The notes: a model not told the origin generated them from the sequence alone. A stretch of DNA of 64,000 nt from Modicisalibacter muralis (GCF_900102945.1 NZ_FNGI01000004.1:124001-188000); one strand, 5' to 3'; counted from the stretch's first letter, positions 36,331 through 45,207 are shown. Numbers and translations: made by a program.

Positions 36331-38414
36331 GTCGTCCGTTACTCGCGGAGCCGGTCACCGCGCTGGCCGGGGTCGGCGAGGCGCTGGCCGCCAAGCTCGC
36401 GCGGCTGCGCATCGCGTGCGTCGCCGACTTGTTGTTCCATCTGCCGCTGCGTTATCAGGACCGTACCCGCATCACCCCGATCGGCACGCTGCGCGCCGGT
36501 CAGGAAGCGGTGATAGACGGCGAAGTGTGCGCCGCCGAGGTCGTCATGGGCCGGCGGCGCAGCCTGCTGGTGCGTCTCAAGGATGGCTCGGGCATTCTCA
36601 GCCTGCGCTTTTTCCACTTCGCGCCGGCTCAGCAGCAACAATTCAGCCGCGGCGCGCACGTGCGCTGTTTCGGCGAGGCACGCGCCGGCGCCACTGGGCT
36701 TGAGCTGTACCATCCCGAATATCGCCTGCTGCGCCAGGGCGACGCGCCGGTCGAGGAACATCTGACGCCGATCTACCCGACCACCGAAGGGCTCAATCAG
36801 GCGCGCCTGCGCGGGCTGATCGGCCAGGCACTCAAGGCGCTGGCCGATGCCCCCGAAACGCTGCCGGACGGCATTCCCGAGCCGCTGCGCGAGCGCTTTC
36901 GGCTACCCGAACTGCATGCGTGCCTGTGCTATCTGCACGAGCCGCCGCCGGATGCCGACCTCGAGCGCCTGGCCACCGCCAGTCACCCTACCCAGCGCCG
37001 TCTGGCACTCGAAGAATTGCTCGCGCATCAGCTCAGCCTGCGCCAGGTGCGCCTGCGCATTCAGGCCGATGGCGCCCCGACGCTGCCCTCGGGTCGCGGC
37101 TTGCAGGCGCGCTTTATCACCCAGTTGCCGTTTGCGCTGACCGGCGCCCAGCGCCGCGTGCTCGATGAGATCGCCCGCGACCTGGAAGCTCCGATGCCGA
37201 TGCTGCGCCTGCTGCAGGGCGATGTCGGTTCGGGCAAGACGGTGGTCGCGGCGATGGCCGTGCTACAGGCCATCGCCGGTGGCTGCCAGGCGGCGGTGAT
37301 GGCGCCCACCGAGATTCTCGCCGAGCAGCACTTCCGCAACTTCCGCGACTGGTTCTCGCCGCTGGGCATCGAGGTCGCCTGGCTGGCCGGCAAACTCAAG
37401 GGCAAGGCACGGCTCGACACCAAGGCGGCGCTCGCCGACGGTCGCGCCCAGGTCACGGTGGGTACCCATGCGCTGTTTCAGGACGATGTGCATTTTCAGC
37501 GCCTGGGCCTGGCGATCATCGACGAGCAGCACCGTTTCGGCGTCCACCAGCGCCTCGCGCTGCGCCAGAAAGGCGAAGCCGGCGGCCTGACGCCGCACCA
37601 GTTGATCATGACCGCCACGCCCATCCCGCGCACCCTGGCGATGAGCGCCTACGCCGATCTCGACCTGTCGGTGATCGACGAGTTGCCACCCGGGCGCACC
37701 CCGGTGCAAACGGTCGCGGTACCCGACGAACGCCGCCCCGAGGTGGTCGAGCGCATCCGCCGCGCCTGCGCCGAAGGTCGCCAGGCCTATTGGGTCTGCA
37801 CACTGATCGAGGAATCCGAAGCGCTGCAATGCCAGGCCGCCGAGGCGACCCGCGACGCGCTGACCGAAGCGCTGCCGGAGCTGGCCATCGGCCTGGTTCA
37901 CGGGCGCATGAAATCCACCGAGAAGGCTGCGGTGATGGACGCCTTCAAGGCCGACGAGCTAGACCTGCTGGTCGCCACCACGGTCATCGAGGTGGGCGTC
38001 GACGTGCCCAATGCCAGCCTGATGATCATCGAGAACCCCGAACGCCTCGGCCTGTCGCAACTCCACCAGCTGCGCGGTCGGGTCGGCCGTGGCGGCACCG
38101 AGAGCTTCTGCGTGCTGCTCTATCACCCGCCGCTGTCGGCGCACTCCCGCGAGCGCCTGGGCGTGATGCGCGAGACCAGCGACGGCTTTCGCATCGCCGA
38201 GAAGGATCTCGAGCTGCGCGGCCCCGGCGAAGTGCTGGGCACTCGCCAGACCGGCCTGGCGCAGATGAAGATCGCCGATCTGGAACGCGACCGCGACCTG
38301 CTCGAGCGGGTCAGCCCACTCGCCAAAGCATTACTCGAGGAAGCCCCGGACGCCAGCGATGTGCTGATCCGGCGCTGGTTGGGTGAGGAGGCGGGGCGTT
38401 ACGGGCAGGTATAG
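36327..38414 (+). CDS. recG: ATP-dependent DNA helicase RecG
   Basis: The 695-aa protein starts at the ATG overlapping the oxyR stop (ATGA). It has the N-terminal wedge/OB domain (DLLFHLPLRYQDRTRI), then helicase motifs LLQGDVGSGKTVVAAMAVL (I), APTEILAEQH (Ia), IIDEQHRFGVHQR (II) and TATPIPRTLAMSAYADLDLS (III). VATTVIEVGVDVPNA and QLRGRVGRG (V-VI) follow, and the RecG-specific LELRGPGEVLGTRQTG is near the end. It remodels stalled replication forks and branched DNA. Confidence 0.97.
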   Translation: MSRPLLAEPVTALAGVGEALAAKLARLRIACVADLLFHLPLRYQDRTRITPIGTLRAGQEAVIDGEVCAAEVVMGRRRSLLVRLKDGSGILSLRFFHFAPAQQQQFSRGAHVRCFGEARAGATGLELYHPEYRLLRQGDAPVEEHLTPIYPTTEGLNQARLRGLIGQALKALADAPETLPDGIPEPLRERFRLPELHACLCYLHEPPPDADLERLATASHPTQRRLALEELLAHQLSLRQVRLRIQADGAPTLPSGRGLQARFITQLPFALTGAQRRVLDEIARDLEAPMPMLRLLQGDVGSGKTVVAAMAVLQAIAGGCQAAVMAPTEILAEQHFRNFRDWFSPLGIEVAWLAGKLKGKARLDTKAALADGRAQVTVGTHALFQDDVHFQRLGLAIIDEQHRFGVHQRLALRQKGEAGGLTPHQLIMTATPIPRTLAMSAYADLDLSVIDELPPGRTPVQTVAVPDERRPEVVERIRRACAEGRQAYWVCTLIEESEALQCQAAEATRDALTEALPELAIGLVHGRMKSTEKAAVMDAFKADELDLLVATTVIEVGVDVPNASLMIIENPERLGLSQLHQLRGRVGRGGTESFCVLLYHPPLSAHSRERLGVMRETSDGFRIAEKDLELRGPGEVLGTRQTGLAQMKIADLERDRDLLERVSPLAKALLEEAPDASDVLIRRWLGEEAGRYGQV

Positions 38415-38420
38415 AGACGA

Positions 38421-38454
38421 GAGCTAGAAGCTAGAAGCTAGAAGCTAGAAGCTA
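38421..38454. repeat. heptad tandem repeat AGCTAGA
   Basis: A perfect 7-bp unit (AGCTAGA) is repeated about 4.7 times from 38422, starting 8 nt after the recG stop. It abuts the mini-hairpin array downstream. Confidence 0.9.
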
Positions 38455-38486
38455 AGGATGGTCTCGGCTCTTGGCTTTTCCTTCAA

Positions 38487-38591
38487 GCCGCTTCGCGGCG
38501 TACTTCCAGCTTCCAGTCGCGTAGCGACGCTCTTCTAGCTTGCGTCAGCCGCGAAGCGGCGCTCTTACAGCTTCCCGCTGCGAAGCAGCGG
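38487..38591. repeat. REP/BIME-like array of four mini-hairpins
   Basis: Four short palindromes with 3-nt loops occur at regular spacing: GCCGC-TTC-GCGGC (38487-38499), GTCGC-GTA-GCGAC (38516-38528), GCCGC-GAA-GCGGC (38548-38560) and CCGCTGC-GAA-GCAGCGG (38575-38591). The linkers contain AGCTTCC/AGCTT words related to the adjacent heptads. It fills the gap between recG and the convergent small gene and resembles repetitive extragenic palindromes. Confidence 0.75.
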
Positions 38592-38593
38592 CC

Positions 38594-38950
38594 TCACATC
38601 TTGCCCAGCAATTTCTGCAACCGGGTCAGATCCTTCGAGTCGCCGACCAGGCGCACGCGGCCATCGATCATGCCGTCGAGAAAAGCCTGCTGAGTGGGTT
38701 TCTTGAGGATCGCCAGCGCCGCTTCGGCGTCGCGAAAACGCAGTTCGAGATCGAGATCCACCGGCAAGCCCGACGCACTGTGAATGCCTTTTGGCGTCAT
38801 GCGATAGTGACGCGCGATGGCCAGATCCTCGGTGGCGATGCCCCAATCCAGGCGGTTCAGTTCACCGAGCGTCTCCCGAAAGCGGGCATTCCCACGCCGA
38901 GCACGCTTGAGCATCAGGCCAAGCAGCCACAGCACCAGTCGCAGCTTCAT
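38594..38950 (-). CDS. small protein, possibly SCP2-like lipid-binding domain
   Basis: The ATG at 38950 has AGGAG at 6 nt and gives a 118-aa protein. An N-terminal hydrophobic helix (KLRLVLWLLGLML) is followed by RHYRMTPKGIHSASGLPVDL and a C-terminal FLDGMIDGRVRLVGDSKDLT. A C-terminal G-x-(V/L)-x-(V/L)-x-GD-x8-LQ pattern occurs in SCP2 sterol-binding-fold domains, which is my tentative reading. It lies between a HU terminator and the recG repeat array. I cannot name a function. Confidence 0.6.
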   Translation of the reverse strand: MKLRLVLWLLGLMLKRARRGNARFRETLGELNRLDWGIATEDLAIARHYRMTPKGIHSASGLPVDLDLELRFRDAEAALAILKKPTQQAFLDGMIDGRVRLVGDSKDLTRLQKLLGKM

Positions 38951-38976
38951 GACGCTCCTGACCAATCACGTTGAGT

Positions 38977-39005
38977 AAAAATCGCCGGCTGCGAGCGCAA
39001 CCGGC
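38977..39005 (-). terminator. terminator downstream of hupB
   Basis: On the minus strand a 9-bp stem with one G-U pair (39005-38997 with 38992-38984) and a 4-nt loop is followed by GATTTTT. It lies about 85 nt after the hupB stop, just before the next gene. Confidence 0.8.
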
Positions 39006-39088
39006 GTGACCTGAGAGCCTGATGACGATATGTAGCAGCCGGCTCTCACTTTACTTCATACGATACTTCAAAAACGACTACGAGTTAC

Positions 39089-39364
39089 TTACTTGGCGAC
39101 GGCGTCCTTGAGGGCCTTGCCGGCCTTGAAGGCCACGGTCTTGCTGGCCGGGATGGTCAACGACTCGCCGGTCTGCGGGTTCTTGCCGGTGCGTGCGGCA
39201 CGTTCACGAACGGTGAAGGAGCCGAAACCAATCAGCGATACATCCTGCCCCTTGGCGACGGTGCCGGTGATCTCATCGAGAATCACGTTGAGCACCTGAC
39301 CAGCTTTGTCCTTTGATAGATCGGCACGCTCGGCAATCGCCGCGGCGAGTTCTGGCTTGCGCAT
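39089..39364 (-). CDS. hupB: DNA-binding protein HU-beta
   Basis: This 91-aa protein has the full HU sequence pattern: MRKPELAAAIAERADLSKDK, LIGFGSFTVRERAARTGKNP with the DNA-contacting beta-arm, and IPASKTVAFKAGKALKDAV. AGGAGGG precedes the ATG. HU is an abundant nucleoid protein that bends DNA. The gene is monocistronic with its own terminator. Confidence 0.97.
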   Translation of the reverse strand: MRKPELAAAIAERADLSKDKAGQVLNVILDEITGTVAKGQDVSLIGFGSFTVRERAARTGKNPQTGESLTIPASKTVAFKAGKALKDAVAK

Positions 39365-39481
39365 AAAGCCCTCCTGGGTTTGGCATTAGCACGGCGGACC
39401 AACCGCCGTTTGTTGTTCTTGAGCACGGGTTGATTTAGCAATCCCCGCAGTAAGACTATAACCTGCGGGGGCATGACGTCA

Positions 39482-40657
39482 CTAGACTAGCAACGCCGGT
39501 GCCGCTCGCGCCAGTTCGACTTTCCTCCGCACGCAGGCGCCTGTCAACGCAAAGCCGATCAACCGTCCCTGCTTATCTTCGGCCAACGCCGCCAGATCGG
39601 CGCCTTCTCCTTCGATTCGCCAGCGCTCGGGCGGGGTCCGCGGCGCCAATGCGACCACTGGGCACGCCGGTGTCTTGACCAGCACCGGCCAGGGGCCATA
39701 GCTGACCGCCGTCGGCGTGCCGGCGAGGGTGGCGGCCAATGCCCGGGCGCTGGCCTGCAACGGTTGCACGTACATCGCGTTGACGCCGGCGACGCAGGCC
39801 ACGTCGCCCAGCGCGTAAATGCCGGGCGCCGAGGTGGCGAGGTAACGATCGGTATGAATTCCCGCCGCGCTGGTTTCGAGACCGGCATCGAGCGCCAGCT
39901 CGCTACGCGGCACCAGGCCGGTGGCGATCAGCACCAGGTCGGCGTCCAAGGCATGGCCGTCATCGAGCGCCAGACTGACGTCGCCGCCCGTGACGCTCAG
40001 CGAATCGAGGCCACGCCCCAGGTGCAAGTCGACGCCGCTATCGGCCAGGGCTTCGCCCAGCACCCGACCCAGCGGTTCGGGCAGTAGTCGGGCCAGCGGA
40101 GCGCTTTCAGGGGCGATCAACGCCACCTCGTGACCGCCCGCGACCAGATCGTTGGCGAATTCGCAGCCCACCAGCCCGGCGCCGATGATCGCTATCCGCG
40201 CGCGATGCCGAGGCGCACGCTGGCGCAGCGTCTCGAGTGCCGCGTAAAAGGCGCGATAGTCGTCGAGATCGTTGATGGTGAACGCGCGTCCGCGCAGCGC
40301 TTCGGGGATGGCAAACGGTGGGCGCGGCACGGCGCCGGTGGCGATCACCAGTTCACCGTAGGCAAGCCGCTCGGCGCCGATCGAAAGCTCCCCGGCGGCG
40401 ACATCGATGGCATCGACCCGGGTATGCGTGCGCACCACGGCGCCCAGTTGATCGGCGACCTCCAGGGCGCTGCGACTCGCCAGCTTCTCGGGCGGCAGGC
40501 GCTTGGCGAAACCGGTGGACAGCAACGGCTTGGAATAGTCGTCGCCGCTATCCGCGCTGATCAGGACGATCGCGCGTTGCGGATCCCGGGCGCGTAACTG
40601 GCGAGCCAGGCCCAGGCCGGCCATGCCGGTGCCGAGAATGGTCAGCGGTGCGCTCAT
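39482..40657 (-). CDS. rubredoxin-NAD(+) reductase-like FAD oxidoreductase
   Basis: The 391-aa protein starts at an ATG with AGGAG upstream. It has two dinucleotide folds, ILGTGMAGLGLARQLRARDP for FAD and IAIIGAGLVGCEFANDL for NAD(P)H, plus VIATGAVPRPP and GIYALGDVACVAGV, the second FAD motif. Sequence and position beside hupB and ubiC match Pseudomonas rubredoxin reductase, which passes electrons to rubredoxin for alkane hydroxylation or oxidative-stress defence. No rubredoxin gene is adjacent here. Confidence 0.85.
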   Translation of the reverse strand: MSAPLTILGTGMAGLGLARQLRARDPQRAIVLISADSGDDYSKPLLSTGFAKRLPPEKLASRSALEVADQLGAVVRTHTRVDAIDVAAGELSIGAERLAYGELVIATGAVPRPPFAIPEALRGRAFTINDLDDYRAFYAALETLRQRAPRHRARIAIIGAGLVGCEFANDLVAGGHEVALIAPESAPLARLLPEPLGRVLGEALADSGVDLHLGRGLDSLSVTGGDVSLALDDGHALDADLVLIATGLVPRSELALDAGLETSAAGIHTDRYLATSAPGIYALGDVACVAGVNAMYVQPLQASARALAATLAGTPTAVSYGPWPVLVKTPACPVVALAPRTPPERWRIEGEGADLAALAEDKQGRLIGFALTGACVRRKVELARAAPALLV

Positions 40658-40774
40658 GGGGCTCCTGGTCGTGACGATGATCGGCCGCGCAGCGGCGTCG
40701 GCGAGAACGTCGGTAACGCGATTCATGAAAGCCGCATGTTACACTAGCGCCCCCGTTTTGACCCGGAGTTCGCG

Positions 40775-41320
40775 GTGCGCGACGACGTTTTTCTCGGTCC
40801 CGATCGGTACCTGGCATGGCGCCCCGCCGCGGCCTGGCGACCGGCCATGAGCGCCGGTTGGTGGCACTGGGTAGCCTCCACCGACTCGCTGACCGCGCGC
40901 CTGATCGATGCCGCCCATGGCGATTTCGGCGTGCGCCTGCTCACCCAGCGCCTCGACCGCCCGCGCCGCGACGAGGCGCTGGCGCTGGATATTCCCTTCA
41001 CGCAGCGGGTCTGGCGCCGCGAAGTGGCGCTGTGCGCCGCTGGAAACCCCTGGGTGGTAGCGCGCTCGGTGGCACCGCTGGCGCAGTTGCGCGGCCAGCG
41101 CCTGGGCCAGCTCGGCGAGCGCTCGCTGGGCAGTTGGCTGTTTCGCCAGCCGGATCTCGAGCGTGGCCCGATCGACGTCACCCGCCAATCGGCGCCGTTT
41201 CATGTCGAGCGCGGCCCCTGGGGTCGGCGTTCGCTGTTCCAGCATGGCCGCTTCCAGGTGCTGGTGCAGGAGTTCTTTTTGGCGCGCATGGCGGATGAAC
41301 TGAACCTGCCCAGGCGATAA
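40775..41320 (+). CDS. ubiC: chorismate lyase
   Basis: UbiC splits chorismate into 4-hydroxybenzoate and pyruvate, the first committed step of ubiquinone synthesis. The 181-aa protein uses a GTG start at 40775 with GGAG upstream. It contains SAGWWHWVASTDSLTARL, VWRREVALCAAGNPWVVARS, PLAQLRGQRLGQLGERSLG and the C-terminal SLFQHGRFQVLVQEFFL, typical of the family. ubiA follows after 66 nt. Confidence 0.94.
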   Translation: MRDDVFLGPDRYLAWRPAAAWRPAMSAGWWHWVASTDSLTARLIDAAHGDFGVRLLTQRLDRPRRDEALALDIPFTQRVWRREVALCAAGNPWVVARSVAPLAQLRGQRLGQLGERSLGSWLFRQPDLERGPIDVTRQSAPFHVERGPWGRRSLFQHGRFQVLVQEFFLARMADELNLPRR

Positions 41321-41386
41321 GCTGTTGCTGTCCATGTCGCCCGGAGCCGCTCCATTTGCTGTCTGAGATCGTTTCAAGGATATCCC

Positions 41387-42304
41387 ATGCCCGCCCCCGA
41401 CTCGTCGAGCCATTCATCGCATAAAGGGCTTCCACGCGGCCTCGCGCGCTTGCCCGATTTTCTGCAGCTGACCCGTCTCGACCGGCCGATCGGCACCTGG
41501 CTGCTGATGTGGCCGACGATGTGGGCGCTGTGGGTCGCCGCCGAGGGCCTGCCCGCGCGCGATACGCTGCTGATCTTCGTCGTCGGGGTGTATCTGATGC
41601 GCGCCGCCGGCTGCGTGATCAACGACTACGCCGACCGCCGCGTCGATGGCCATGTCAAGCGCACCCAGACCCGCCCGCTGGCCACCGGGCGCATCAGCGA
41701 GGGCGAGGCCAAGGGGCTGTTCGTGGCGCTGGTCGTTGCCGCCTTCGTGCTGGTGTGCTTCACCAATGCGTTCACCGTGATGCTCTCGGTCGGCGGCGTG
41801 ATACTGGCGTTCATCTATCCGTTCATGAAGCGCTACACGCACTGGCCGCAGGTATTTCTCGGCGCGGCCTTCTCGTGGGCGATTCCCATGGCCTTCGGCG
41901 CGGTATTGGGTAGCTTGCCGGCGGAGGCCTGGCTGCTGTTTCTCGCCAACGTCGCCTGGACGGTGGCCTACGATACCCAGTACGCGATGGTCGACCGTGA
42001 CGACGACCTTAAGATCGGCATCAAGTCCACCGCGGTGCTGTTCGGCGATTACGACCGGCTGATGATCGGCCTGCTGCAACTGGCCTGCCTGACGCTCCTG
42101 GCGGTGGTCGGCTCGCGTTTGGCGCTGGGCGGCTTCTTCTGGTTGGGGCTTGCCGCGATGGCGCTGATCTTCGTCTATCAGCACTGGCTGATTCGCAACC
42201 GCTCCCGCGAGCGCTGTTTCCAGGCCTTTCTCAACAATCACTGGGCGGGACTCGTGCTGTTTGCCGGGCTGGCGCTGGACCTTTGGCCCGTCAGCTTGTA
42301 TTAA
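41387..42304 (+). CDS. ubiA: 4-hydroxybenzoate octaprenyltransferase
   Basis: UbiA attaches the polyprenyl tail to 4-hydroxybenzoate in the inner membrane. The 305-aa protein has about eight membrane segments and both Asp-rich motifs, [20 protein letters not shown] (Asn79-Asp80) and [17 protein letters not shown]. It is the next ubiquinone enzyme after ubiC and lies in the same direction. Confidence 0.97.
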   Translation: MPAPDSSSHSSHKGLPRGLARLPDFLQLTRLDRPIGTWLLMWPTMWALWVAAEGLPARDTLLIFVVGVYLMRAAGCVINDYADRRVDGHVKRTQTRPLATGRISEGEAKGLFVALVVAAFVLVCFTNAFTVMLSVGGVILAFIYPFMKRYTHWPQVFLGAAFSWAIPMAFGAVLGSLPAEAWLLFLANVAWTVAYDTQYAMVDRDDDLKIGIKSTAVLFGDYDRLMIGLLQLACLTLLAVVGSRLALGGFFWLGLAAMALIFVYQHWLIRNRSRERCFQAFLNNHWAGLVLFAGLALDLWPVSLY

Positions 42305-42311
42305 GGAGCGA

Positions 42312-42329
42312 CTGTCATGTCGCTGTCAT
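42312..42329 (+). promoter_or_regulatory. Pho box of the phoBR promoter
   Basis: CTGTCAT GTCG CTGTCAT is a perfect pair of 7-bp PhoB half-sites in 11-bp phase. TCTAAT at 42340-42345 lies 10 bp further on, the right distance for the -10 box of a PhoB-activated promoter. It is 80 bp upstream of phoB. Further half-sites follow in phase: TCGTCAT at 42345 (partial) and CTGTCAT at 42356. Confidence 0.9.
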
Positions 42330-42409
42330 AACAGCGCGTTCTAATCGTCATCGTCCTGTCATCGCGGGTGCGTATGGATGGCATCCGCTTACCGCACGAG
42401 GCAAGGTGA

Positions 42410-43099
42410 ATGACATCAAAGACCGTTCTTATCGTCGATGACGAAGCGTCGATTCGTGAAATGATCGCGGTAGCCCTGGAAATGGCCGACTACCGCGTGC
42501 TCGAGGCCGACAACGCCCAGACCGCCCACGCCATGGTGGTCGACAACAAGCCCGACCTGCTGCTGCTCGACTGGATGATGCCCGGCACCAGCGGCATCGA
42601 GCTGGCGCGACGCTTGAAGCGCGAGGAAACCACCGCCGAGTTGCCGATCATCATGCTCACCGCCAAGAGCGAGGAGGACAACAAGATCCTGGGTCTGGAA
42701 GCCGGCGCCGACGATTACATCACCAAGCCGTTCTCGCCACGCGAACTGGTGGCGCGTCTCAAGGCGGTGCTGCGACGCGCCACGCCACGCGGTATCGAAG
42801 ACGCGGTTGAAATCGATGGGCTGATGCTCGACCCGGCCAGCCATCGCGTCTCGTCGAACGGCCTGGCGCTGGAGATCGGCCCCACCGAGTACCGCCTGCT
42901 GCAATTCTTCATGACCCACCAGGAGCGCGCCTATACGCGTGGCCAGTTGCTCGACCAGGTATGGGGCGGCAACGTTTATGTCGAGGAGCGTACCGTCGAC
43001 GTGCACATCCGCCGCCTGCGCAAGGCGCTCGGCGAGCCCCATCAGCACCTGATCCAGACCGTGCGCGGCACCGGCTACCGCTTCTCGGCCAAGGGTTGA
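42410..43099 (+). CDS. phoB: phosphate regulon response regulator PhoB
   Basis: The 229-aa OmpR-type regulator has a receiver domain with the acidic pocket Asp10-Asp11, phosphorylation site Asp54 (LLLDWMMPG), LTAKSEEDN and the switch lysine in ITKPFSPREL. A winged-helix domain follows (residues about 130-229, EIGPTEYRLLQFFMTHQERA, RTVDVHIRRLRKAL). A consensus Pho box in its own promoter shows autoregulation. phoR follows after 10 nt. Confidence 0.97.
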   Translation: MTSKTVLIVDDEASIREMIAVALEMADYRVLEADNAQTAHAMVVDNKPDLLLLDWMMPGTSGIELARRLKREETTAELPIIMLTAKSEEDNKILGLEAGADDYITKPFSPRELVARLKAVLRRATPRGIEDAVEIDGLMLDPASHRVSSNGLALEIGPTEYRLLQFFMTHQERAYTRGQLLDQVWGGNVYVEERTVDVHIRRLRKALGEPHQHLIQTVRGTGYRFSAKG

Positions 43100-43109
43100 T
43101 CCACGGCTC

Positions 43110-44471
43110 ATGTACTACTGGACCAACGAACTCTGGCGGCTGGCCTATCTGGTCGGCGGGCTGGGGGCGTTGGGCTGGGTACTCGGCGAGCCGGGCTGGG
43201 GGCTGGCTGGCGGGCTGGGTCTGTTCGTTTTTATACATCTCAGACATCTGCGCGAGCTGTATGTCTGGCTGATTCGGCATCCGCATCAGGAACCCCCGGT
43301 CGGCACCGGCGTGTGGGGCGATCTGTTCGATCGCCTGTATCGCTATCACAAGCATCAGCGCCAGACCCAGCAGCGCCTGCGCGACATCATCCGCCGCGTA
43401 CAGGACTCCTCGGAGGCGATGCGCGACAGCGTGGTGATGCTCGACCGACGCGGCGACCTGGAGTGGTGGAACAGCGCCGCCGAGGCCATGCTGGGCCTGC
43501 AAGCCGCCCACGACCGTGGCCAGCACATCACCAACCTGCTGCGTGACCCGCGCTTCGTCGAATACTTCAACGCCCGCGATTACCGCGAGCCGCTGACTCT
43601 ACCCTCGCCGATCCGCGACGACCTGATCCTGCAATTCCAGCTTACGCTCTACGGCGATGACGAGCGCCTGCTGATGGCCCGCGATATCAGCCGTTTGCAC
43701 CGCCTGGAGCAGATGCGCCGCGATTTCGTCGCCAATGTCTCCCACGAGTTGCGCACGCCGCTGACGGTGCTGGCCGGCTATCTGGAAACTTATGGTGAGT
43801 ATGCGGATCAGCTGCCACCGCGCTGGCAGCGCGGGATCGTTCAGATGCAAGGCCAAACCACGCGCATGCAGAATCTGGTCGACGATCTGCTGCTGCTGGC
43901 GCGACTGGAGACAGATCACCGTGCCGAGCAGGCCGCGCCGCTCGCTATCGATTCGATGCTGGATAGCATCCGGGCCGATGCCGAGACGCTTTCGGGCGGC
44001 AGCCATCATCTACGTATCGAGATCGAAACGCCGCAGCGGCTATCGGGTATCGAGCAGGAGATTCGCAGCGCGGTATCCAATCTTGTGTTCAACGCGGTGC
44101 GCTATACCGCGCCGGGCAGCAGCATCGTGATGCGCTGGCGCGCCTGGCCGGACGGTACTCAAGACGGCGCCGCGCTGGAGGTGAGCGACGACGGCGAAGG
44201 CATCGATCCGGTGCACATCCCGCGCCTTACCGAGCGCTTCTACCGTGTCGACAAGGGCCGCAGCGCCGCGACCGGCGGCACCGGGCTGGGTCTGGCCATC
44301 GTCAAGCACGTGCTACTGCGCCACGATGCCCGCCTGGAGATCGAATCGCGCCCCGGCGAAGGTGCGCTGTTCCGCTGTGTGTTTCCCGCCGAGCGGCTAG
44401 TCAATGGCGAGCTTCAAGCCTCCTCGGCAGGCAAGGCCAGCGCCGCCGGCAGCGGGCAGTTGCCGCAGTAG
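43110..44471 (+). CDS. phoR: phosphate regulon sensor kinase PhoR
   Basis: The 453-aa protein has two N-terminal membrane segments, the DUF3329/PAS region, and His212 in FVANVSHELRTPLTVL as the autophosphorylation site. The ATPase motifs are VSNLVFNAVRYT (N box), VSDDGEGIDP (G1) and GGTGLGLAIVKHVL (G2). It phosphorylates PhoB when phosphate is scarce, under control of the Pst transporter and PhoU. The last 19 codons, after GALFRCVFPAERL, lie antisense to the end of the FhuF-like gene and look unconserved. Confidence 0.96.
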   Translation: MYYWTNELWRLAYLVGGLGALGWVLGEPGWGLAGGLGLFVFIHLRHLRELYVWLIRHPHQEPPVGTGVWGDLFDRLYRYHKHQRQTQQRLRDIIRRVQDSSEAMRDSVVMLDRRGDLEWWNSAAEAMLGLQAAHDRGQHITNLLRDPRFVEYFNARDYREPLTLPSPIRDDLILQFQLTLYGDDERLLMARDISRLHRLEQMRRDFVANVSHELRTPLTVLAGYLETYGEYADQLPPRWQRGIVQMQGQTTRMQNLVDDLLLLARLETDHRAEQAAPLAIDSMLDSIRADAETLSGGSHHLRIEIETPQRLSGIEQEIRSAVSNLVFNAVRYTAPGSSIVMRWRAWPDGTQDGAALEVSDDGEGIDPVHIPRLTERFYRVDKGRSAATGGTGLGLAIVKHVLLRHDARLEIESRPGEGALFRCVFPAERLVNGELQASSAGKASAAGSGQLPQ

Positions 44472-45169
44472 CCAAGCTCCGTTAGCCGATAGCGCACGCA
44501 ACACACCCGCCGCACGCAGCGGGCCTCACCCGCACCGTCGATGACCTCGCGAATCGGTCGATACAATGGATTGCGGGCGCCATCGGCGAAGTGACCAAGC
44601 GCCATCAGTCGCGCGCCCTCGGCCACCGCAGCCGGCGGGCTTGGCAGCTCTCGCAACCGATCGATCAAATAGGCGTAGTAATGGCCAGCGTTACTCCATA
44701 ACGCGCGCGGGGCGATGCCGGTATGTGCCGCCATGGCCGTGATCGCCGGGTTCAGCAGCCCATCCATCAACGGTCGCAGGCGGGATTCGCCACCTTCACC
44801 GCTCACCCGCTCACCTTCGTTGGGCACCACCAGCGTCGTGACCAGGCTCTGCTCGTCGAGCAGTAAGCCGAGTTGATCCAGCGCCAGCGGCAACTGCCGG
44901 TCGAGCAGCAGATTGGCGGCCACCGGCACGTAGATCGCCTGGGAGAGGAAGTACTTCGACCACTGCGACATCACGGCCCGGCGATCCGGCGGCGGGCGTC
45001 CCGGCGTACGAAAACCGCCAGCATAGCGCTCGAGCACCGCATCTAGCCCCTTGGCGGTGAACAGTTGCCGGGCGGGAATCGGCGTTGCAGGTACTTGATG
45101 AGGCAATAACAGGCGCTCGCCAAAATCGGCGAGCGGACCCTGAAATAGCGAGGTGAGGGTCGGTAGCAT
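44414..45169 (-). CDS. FhuF-family ferric-siderophore reductase
   Basis: The 251-aa protein ends with the FhuF iron-sulfur motif CC-x10-C-x2-C (RVCCVRYRLTELGYCGNCPL), which binds a [2Fe-2S] cluster. Upstream are SQWSKYFLSQAIYVPVAANL and ALWSNAGHYYAYLIDRL, also typical of the family. FhuF-type proteins reduce iron from imported siderophores in the cytoplasm. The gene is convergent with phoR and overlaps its 3' end by 58 nt. A Fur-box-like site lies upstream. No siderophore transporter is in the window. Confidence 0.85.
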   Translation of the reverse strand: MLPTLTSLFQGPLADFGERLLLPHQVPATPIPARQLFTAKGLDAVLERYAGGFRTPGRPPPDRRAVMSQWSKYFLSQAIYVPVAANLLLDRQLPLALDQLGLLLDEQSLVTTLVVPNEGERVSGEGGESRLRPLMDGLLNPAITAMAAHTGIAPRALWSNAGHYYAYLIDRLRELPSPPAAVAEGARLMALGHFADGARNPLYRPIREVIDGAGEARCVRRVCCVRYRLTELGYCGNCPLPAALALPAEEA

Positions 45170-45207
45170 GGCATGGTCTGGTTGCCGAAGAGCCCTCGCA
45201 TGCTAAA

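Noticed and set aside
38421-38591. CRISPR array after recG
   Set aside because: The repeats are 7-bp tandem units and short hairpins without unique spacers of constant length, and no cas genes are present.
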